5,482 nt of DNA from NCBI GenBank assembly GCA_022425585.1, contig JAKMFF010000307.1, positions 1 through 5,482 of the forward strand. Reading direction: 5' to 3'. How positions within the stretch are numbered: position 1 is the stretch's first letter; each line of letters starts with the position of its first letter. Under the pieces are notes generated by a model, which saw nothing but the letters and a program-made list of their open reading frames with translations, was not told where the DNA came from and did not search any database. Source of the DNA: Candidatus Poseidoniaceae archaeon (GTDB taxonomy: Archaea > Thermoplasmatota > Poseidoniia > Poseidoniales > Poseidoniaceae). Made by a program: the position numbers and the translations under genes. Of this stretch, positions 1-3,601 are shown piece by piece.

Positions 1-204
1 ATTCCAATCTTCAACTAAAGAAATCAAACCTTCACCTTGATAGCCAGTAGTCAAAATTACTTCATCGATACCTGCGTCAAGTAATGCGTCACTTACGTAA
101 TCGATTACTGGTTTACCTAATACCTGAACTAATGGTTTTGGTCTATTTGCAGTTAACGGATAAAGCCGAGTTCCTTTGCCCCCGGCCATGATAACGCCAA
201 TCAT
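1..204 (-). CDS. Sugar-phosphate nucleotidylyltransferase, N-terminal fragment (runs off left edge)
   Basis: Only the first 68 residues are visible; the frame stays open to position 1, so the C-terminus is outside the window. Seen: the N-terminal Rossmann-like strand is followed by the nucleotide-binding signature GGKGTRLYPLT (residues 8-18) and RPKPLV (21-26), then GKPVIDY. These are hallmarks of the NTP_transferase (GlmU/RmlA/GCD1, COG1208) superfamily. Family knowledge: such enzymes join an NTP to a sugar 1-phosphate, releasing pyrophosphate, to make UDP-, dTDP- or GDP-sugars in the cytosol for glycan synthesis. Lys10 and Arg13 of the signature loop are expected to contact the NTP phosphates. 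The specific sugar and any C-terminal acyltransferase (left-handed beta-helix) domain cannot be judged from this piece. The ATG at 204 is preferred over the internal Met6 because it keeps the first beta strand and has a good ribosome binding site. It begins 8 bases after the coiled-coil gene stops. Confidence 0.93.
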   Translation of the reverse strand, partial: MIGVIMAGGKGTRLYPLTANRPKPLVQVLGKPVIDYVSDALLDAGIDEVILTTGYQGEGLISLVEDWN

Positions 205-209
205 ATTGA

Positions 210-214
210 CACCT
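210..214 (-). promoter_or_regulatory. Shine-Dalgarno of the nucleotidylyltransferase gene, overlapping the upstream stop codon
   Basis: On the minus strand AGGTG lies 5 bases before the ATG at 204. It matches part of the usual archaeal anti-SD complement (GGAGGTGATC). Two of its bases also belong to the TAG stop codon (215-213) of the coiled-coil gene. This arrangement supports translational coupling of the two genes and the choice of start at 204. It is the only clear SD in the window. Confidence 0.65.
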
Positions 215-1211
215 ATCTTCTTCTAGAAACATCAACTCTTCGCATGTTTTTCTTTTTATCCGATTTCTTTGATTTGGATTTCGAAACAAAATCCTCGTTG
301 CTCAAGCCACCAAAAGTAATCGAGCCAGTCGACAATAGTGAATTGGTTAGTAGTTCTGCAACTTCTTCAGATTGCGCACCTGTTTTCATCTCTTTCTTAA
401 CCGATGCATTATGGTCTGTCAACCAAGACTTACGTTCTTCACGTACCGATTTTAATTCGTCTCTGGCTTTGTTAACATCAACCATCAATTCTTCAATCTT
501 AGCGTGAACTTCGTTAGCCTTCTCTTTTAGCTCAACAAATTCGGTGTGGAATCTGTCACCTTCTGATTTTAAGAAATCACGATGAGCAAATGCCTCATCC
601 ACTTCAGGTGTCTTAGCATTTAGTCTCTCAACCGCTTCAATCATTGAATTGTGAGCAGCGTCCGCCTCGGCTTTGAGGGTTTTAATTGCAGAATCAATGT
701 CTGACATATCAACTTCAACCATTTTGAATTTAGTGACCTCAGGCTCTAATTCCTCAATTCGCTTTGAAAATTCTTTAATTTTCTTAACCATTTCTTTTTC
801 CTTGTTAACACCAACAGAGGTGGTTTCAAATCTCTTTTCAAGAGAGTCAACTTGCTGCTTTAAATCAGCATATTCTGCAGTGGCAGACCGCTTTTGAGTG
901 TGATCTTTCCTTTTCCCCTTTATCTGTGAGATTAGATCACGCATTTGGCTTTGAATGGCATTACGCTTTTCCTTAAATGATTTAATTTCAGCACGCATTG
1001 CTCTTACTTCGGCAACAAATAATTCAATTTTCTCTCGATGTTCTTTGTACTGTGATTGTACTGAATTTCTTTTCTCTGCTGAAACTTTAGCCTGAGCGTT
1101 GAAGTTATTGCGAGTTTCTCTCATCTTACGAACCTTGGACTCCATTGCATGGAGTTTCTCACGAAGTTCCGCGTCTGGCTTTTCTTCGCCCTCATTCAAC
1201 TTCCCGCGCAT
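213..1211 (-). CDS. Archaeal COG1340-type coiled-coil protein with basic C-terminal tail
   Basis: 332 residues, predicted cytosolic: no signal peptide or membrane segment. Residues about 15-270 are nearly all heptad-rich charged helix with repeated EKRN/RETRN-type units (residues 31-35, 46-49, 81-84), as in the archaeal COG1340 family. A break at 124-150 (LEKRF, then ETTSVGVNKEKEMVKKIKE) resembles the conserved Thr-Thr plus acidic/Leu-Val-Ile element of that family. A second helical block (about 170-262) is followed by a short less charged segment (283-308). The tail, residues 311-332, has 12 Lys/Arg out of 22. Function is unknown for the archaeal family. A distant resemblance to the eukaryotic mRNP protein Bfr1 is possible, and with the basic tail it hints at nucleic-acid, ribosome or membrane binding, but this is inference. 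The ATG at 1211 is the first in-frame start after an in-frame TGA and has no close SD. The gene follows the membrane-protein gene by 52 bases and overlaps the next gene's ribosome binding site. Confidence 0.85.
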   Translation of the reverse strand: MRGKLNEGEEKPDAELREKLHAMESKVRKMRETRNNFNAQAKVSAEKRNSVQSQYKEHREKIELFVAEVRAMRAEIKSFKEKRNAIQSQMRDLISQIKGKRKDHTQKRSATAEYADLKQQVDSLEKRFETTSVGVNKEKEMVKKIKEFSKRIEELEPEVTKFKMVEVDMSDIDSAIKTLKAEADAAHNSMIEAVERLNAKTPEVDEAFAHRDFLKSEGDRFHTEFVELKEKANEVHAKIEELMVDVNKARDELKSVREERKSWLTDHNASVKKEMKTGAQSEEVAELLTNSLLSTGSITFGGLSNEDFVSKSKSKKSDKKKNMRRVDVSRRR

Positions 1212-1232
1212 GGTCGGTGGTAAGAGTTCACC

Positions 1233-1255
1233 ATTTCAAATCTACGCTTTGAAAT
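1233..1255. repeat. Perfect 8-bp inverted repeat in the gap before the coiled-coil gene
   Basis: On the plus strand ATTTCAAA (1233-1240) and TTTGAAAT (1248-1255) are exact reverse complements separated by 7 bases. The element lies 8 bases after the membrane-protein stop codon and 21 bases before the ATG at 1211. It partly overlaps the TATA-like stretch at 1252-1257. A dimeric repressor site or a weak AU-rich RNA hairpin would both fit. There is no U-tract, so it is not a convincing terminator. Confidence 0.55.
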
Positions 1256-1260
1256 AATTG
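1250..1260 (-). promoter_or_regulatory. Possible archaeal TATA box (BoxA) for the coiled-coil gene
   Basis: The minus strand reads CAATTATTTCA here; its TTATTT core (1257-1252) ends 40 bases before the ATG at 1211. With the usual archaeal distance of about 25 bases from TATA to start site, a short leader of roughly 12-15 bases would result. The same TTATTT core occurs at nearly the same distance before the membrane-protein gene, which is the main reason for listing it. AT-rich DNA makes chance occurrence easy. Confidence 0.25.
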
Positions 1261-1263
1261 CCT

Positions 1264-2865
1264 CTAAACGATGATAAATGTCAACAATGTAGATGAAATT
1301 AAGGTACCGGCCAGACCGATTATGTTGAAAACCAGTGAACTTGCAACCCGTATTCTCTCCTTGAAAACCGATCGTATTCTTACGTTCATCTGAGAACCAA
1401 TTAGCAGTTCACCACTCACTTCTTCAAGCCTTACAGATACTGTCGCCTCCCCAAATCTTTCTGGTAGTAGCGACTGCCAAGCAACCGTTCCGTCCCTTAG
1501 AAGGGCTGACATGATTGCTAGAATATCATCGTCTCCTGATTGCGACAATGGCACACCCTCTGCTGGCCACCATTGCTTTTCTCCGGGTTTAAGGCGATAA
1601 GTCATTGCGATATCATGCGGCCTAAAGTCTGGTGATTGAACTCTTAGAACAACAGTCCTTGTCTCATCGGATAGATTATGCATATAGGTAAACAAATTAG
1701 CCTTTCCATGCACAACATTTTCCATATCGACTTCAAATATTATATCATCTTTAATTGATTTTCTTCCTGCTGACAAATCTTCTTCAATTCTGCCAATCAT
1801 ACGGAAAAATGCTGGGCATTGTGATTCGATATAATCGATGATTTGTAACCATTCTTCGATGGTAAAAACTTCGTGATTTTTAATAAATTCAACGCCTGCC
1901 TTGGTTAAAATCTCGCCAAACTCGGAGTAGACTGAGGATAAGTCTAGACCTTGGGAATGCTTGTAAAAAGTCATCATCATTTTTTCTCTAGCAAACCTTG
2001 GCTCAACACCTCTTTTAACATGATTTTCAACACCTTTGACAAATCTTTCGTACTCAGATCTCAGCAACGGATCTAGTTGTGATTTTACCAAATCTGAAAA
2101 AACCATATCGAGAGTTGAAGGGTGGACAGGTGAACTATACGCTTCTAGTAGACCTGTTCTTTCAGCCATATTGAAGTTTGATGATCTTGTTGCAATATGT
2201 TGGCCAAGGGAGAGCATGGTAAGTGAAAATGACAGCGCCAGTAAATTCTTACCCATGTCACTTTGTATCCCGTAAAACGCAATAGCAGACAAGGCGAATA
2301 TTGCTAGTAGAGAACCTACCAGCGCAAAGAAATGCTTTGTTACTGAACGCTTTATTGAGTCTTCAAGCGGTTCATATCCATGTAATGATTTAATCGAAAG
2401 ATGTTTTGATTGAGCTGCTTTAACCTCTTGTTCAAATGATCTAATGGTCAAATTAACTCGGTGCCGATGGAGGGCTAACGCGAGTATGTAACCAAGTAAG
2501 ATAACAAATACCAACGCCACAAGGATAGTTGAAAAACTCTGATTTAAAGTCGGTTCAATGAAACTATCCCACCAATCTGGTGAAGAATTAGCATAAGCCC
2601 ATGCGCCAAAAAAAGTGAGAATTGCAAACCCAGGCAAGAATAATAGTAGCCTAAGTCCAAAAGATATCAACTGACGATCAAATGCGTATAAGAACGCTTC
2701 ATTATTCCATTTCCTGATCTTTTTGATAGAATTATTACTCAATGCTTTAACTGTGTCCGAAAATGTTTGGTCTGAATCAGAATTAGCAATATCTTCATCA
2801 TCATTGACCGATTTCTCTTCAGCCTCTAAATCAAGAGGCTTGTCAGTGATTTCATCATCACCCAT
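1264..2865 (-). CDS. Unrecognised five-helix membrane protein with large cytosolic domain and C-terminal anchor
   Basis: 533 residues; I do not recognise the family. Residues 2-37 are highly acidic (15 Asp/Glu, 2 Lys) and probably disordered. Hydrophobic helices are visible at about 67-92, 112-132, 178-200, 206-224 and 509-533. The positive-inside rule (HRHR at 133-136, many Lys/Arg at 142-177, and RIRSVFKERIR at 496-506) places the N-tail, the 133-177 loop and residues 225-508 in the cytosol, with the C-terminus outside. The cytosolic part starts helical (about 250-370). It then becomes beta-rich from about 375 to 500, with alternating strands and GE/GD turns around LKPGEKQWWPAEG (425-437), suggesting an Ig-like or similar sandwich. 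No catalytic motif is evident. The ATG at 2865 is used because it opens the acidic tail; no SD precedes it, so a short-leader or leaderless transcript is likely. It lies 51 bases after the DtxR-type regulator gene and 52 before the coiled-coil gene, so regulation with or by the regulator is plausible but unshown. Confidence 0.85.
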   Translation of the reverse strand: MGDDEITDKPLDLEAEEKSVNDDEDIANSDSDQTFSDTVKALSNNSIKKIRKWNNEAFLYAFDRQLISFGLRLLLFLPGFAILTFFGAWAYANSSPDWWDSFIEPTLNQSFSTILVALVFVILLGYILALALHRHRVNLTIRSFEQEVKAAQSKHLSIKSLHGYEPLEDSIKRSVTKHFFALVGSLLAIFALSAIAFYGIQSDMGKNLLALSFSLTMLSLGQHIATRSSNFNMAERTGLLEAYSSPVHPSTLDMVFSDLVKSQLDPLLRSEYERFVKGVENHVKRGVEPRFAREKMMMTFYKHSQGLDLSSVYSEFGEILTKAGVEFIKNHEVFTIEEWLQIIDYIESQCPAFFRMIGRIEEDLSAGRKSIKDDIIFEVDMENVVHGKANLFTYMHNLSDETRTVVLRVQSPDFRPHDIAMTYRLKPGEKQWWPAEGVPLSQSGDDDILAIMSALLRDGTVAWQSLLPERFGEATVSVRLEEVSGELLIGSQMNVRIRSVFKERIRVASSLVFNIIGLAGTLISSTLLTFIIV

Positions 2866-2870
2866 GATTG

Positions 2871-2882
2871 GTCGAAGTCGAC
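2871..2882. repeat. Short inverted repeat next to the membrane-protein start codon
   Basis: On the plus strand GTCGA (2871-2875) and TCGAC (2878-2882) are reverse complements with a 2-base spacer, ending 5 bases before the ATG at 2865. It occupies the place where an SD would normally lie. At only 5 bp per arm it may be chance, but it is GC-richer than its surroundings and could be an operator or small hairpin. Confidence 0.25.
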
Positions 2883-2901
2883 ACCGTTCTAAAGTGTTGA
2901 G

Positions 2902-2913
2902 TCAAATAAATGT
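2902..2913 (-). promoter_or_regulatory. Possible archaeal TATA box (BoxA) for the membrane-protein gene
   Basis: The minus strand reads ACATTTATTTGA; the TTATTT core (2909-2904) ends 38 bases before the ATG at 2865, just after the stop codon of the regulator gene (2919-2917). It would predict a leader of about 10-15 bases. No clear BRE (purine-rich element) could be identified, so this rests on position and AT content only. Confidence 0.3.
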
Positions 2914-2916
2914 AGA

Positions 2917-3576
2917 TTAATGACTTATTATCAATTTTGAAGCGATATCGTTATGCAATTGAATGTCTGAATCATTACAATGGTAACTATTGTCTCCAGT
3001 TTTACTAATCATGTCCCCAATTGTGATATCAAATTGTTCAACGATATCGGACTCCTGTTTACCTAAAGCAATAATTTTGACAATCCCCCTGTTGCCGACT
3101 GCCAAATTTGCTAGTGAGCTGAGGCCCGAATTTGATTTAGTTACTCTTTCTTCGATGTCAGAAGACATATCTGGAATTGAAGTGCCACTAGGATCTTTTT
3201 TAGGATTGTCAAGATATATTGTTAATGCTACTTCTAAATCATCATCAATCGCATGTTCGAGTCGACATGCTGTTGAATGCTGATTGCCATCAAAGGGTAA
3301 ATGTTCCAACAAAACCTCTGCCAACCTATGTCTGCGCTTCATTTTTTTCCCATGGATAAGACCTTGCTCTGTTAAACTCGAACCCTTGTAAGGAACATAG
3401 TCCAAATATCCCTTAGCTGCCAGTCTCTGCACCATTTCAGTAGTAGATGCTGGAGTGACACGTAAAGCCTCTGCAAGGTCACCAGTGCGCACTCTCGATA
3501 TCGGATCTTTTTCGTAAAACTGATACATCATCTCTAGATATTCATCTTCAAACTCTTGGAAGTGGCCGCTTGACAC
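2917..3576 (-). CDS. DtxR/MntR-family metal-dependent transcriptional regulator
   Basis: 219 residues, matching full-length three-domain DtxR proteins. Domains: winged helix-turn-helix (about 10-70; VRTGDLAEALRV, then recognition helix TPASTTEMVQRL 41-52, wing YKGSSLTEQG); metal-binding and dimerisation domain (about 71-136, ending in the family signature DPSGTSIP at 128-135); and a C-terminal FeoA/SH3-like domain (about 152-217). Ligands seen by alignment with DtxR: His83, Glu87, His100, Cys104, Glu107, His108 (DtxR His79, Glu83, His98, Cys102, Glu105, His106). The DtxR Met10 / MntR Asp8 position is Glu12. Family knowledge: Fe(II)- or Mn(II)-bound dimers bind operators and control metal uptake or storage genes. 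The metal here is not certain. The start is GTG at 3576: an in-frame TAA lies 22-24 bases upstream and no other standard start intervenes. An out-of-frame ATG overlaps it at 3578. It lies 25 bases after the surface-protein gene; no metal transporter gene is in the window. Confidence 0.95.
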   Translation of the reverse strand: MSSGHFQEFEDEYLEMMYQFYEKDPISRVRTGDLAEALRVTPASTTEMVQRLAAKGYLDYVPYKGSSLTEQGLIHGKKMKRRHRLAEVLLEHLPFDGNQHSTACRLEHAIDDDLEVALTIYLDNPKKDPSGTSIPDMSSDIEERVTKSNSGLSSLANLAVGNRGIVKIIALGKQESDIVEQFDITIGDMISKTGDNSYHCNDSDIQLHNDIASKLIISH

Positions 3577-3595
3577 ATTAATCCCTAACCTGACT
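3577..3595 (-). promoter_or_regulatory. Possible DtxR-like half-operator before the regulator's own start
   Basis: The minus strand reads TCAGGTTAG then GGATTAATGT directly before the GTG start. The first nine bases match the left half of the known bacterial DtxR/IdeR operator (TWAGGTTAG) at 8 of 9 positions; the right half matches poorly (about 3 of 9). It could be an autoregulatory site, or simply an SD-like purine stretch (AGGTTAGGG). The recognition helix differs from bacterial DtxR, which lowers confidence. Confidence 0.2.
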
Positions 3596-3601
3596 TGTTA
3601 T

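Noticed and set aside
244..507. Plus-strand open frame of 87 codons
   Set aside because: Lies wholly antisense to the coiled-coil gene, has no recognisable domain, and its Phe/Ser/Leu-rich content is what antisense of Lys/Glu-rich coding sequence gives.
673..897. Plus-strand open frame of 74 codons
   Set aside because: Antisense shadow of the coiled-coil gene with no family signature or upstream signal.
1233..1255. Inverted repeat read as a transcription terminator
   Set aside because: The stem is AT-only except for one G-C pair per arm and no U-tract follows, so a terminator call is not supported.
2036..2275. Plus-strand open frame of 79 codons
   Set aside because: Antisense to the membrane-protein gene, with no recognisable features.
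2723..2920. Plus-strand Ser-rich open frame of 65 codons
   Set aside because: Mirror of the acidic N-tail codons of the membrane-protein gene; no independent coding evidence.
2990..3283. Plus-strand open frame of 97 codons
   Set aside because: Antisense to the regulator gene, whose domains and metal ligands are unmistakable.
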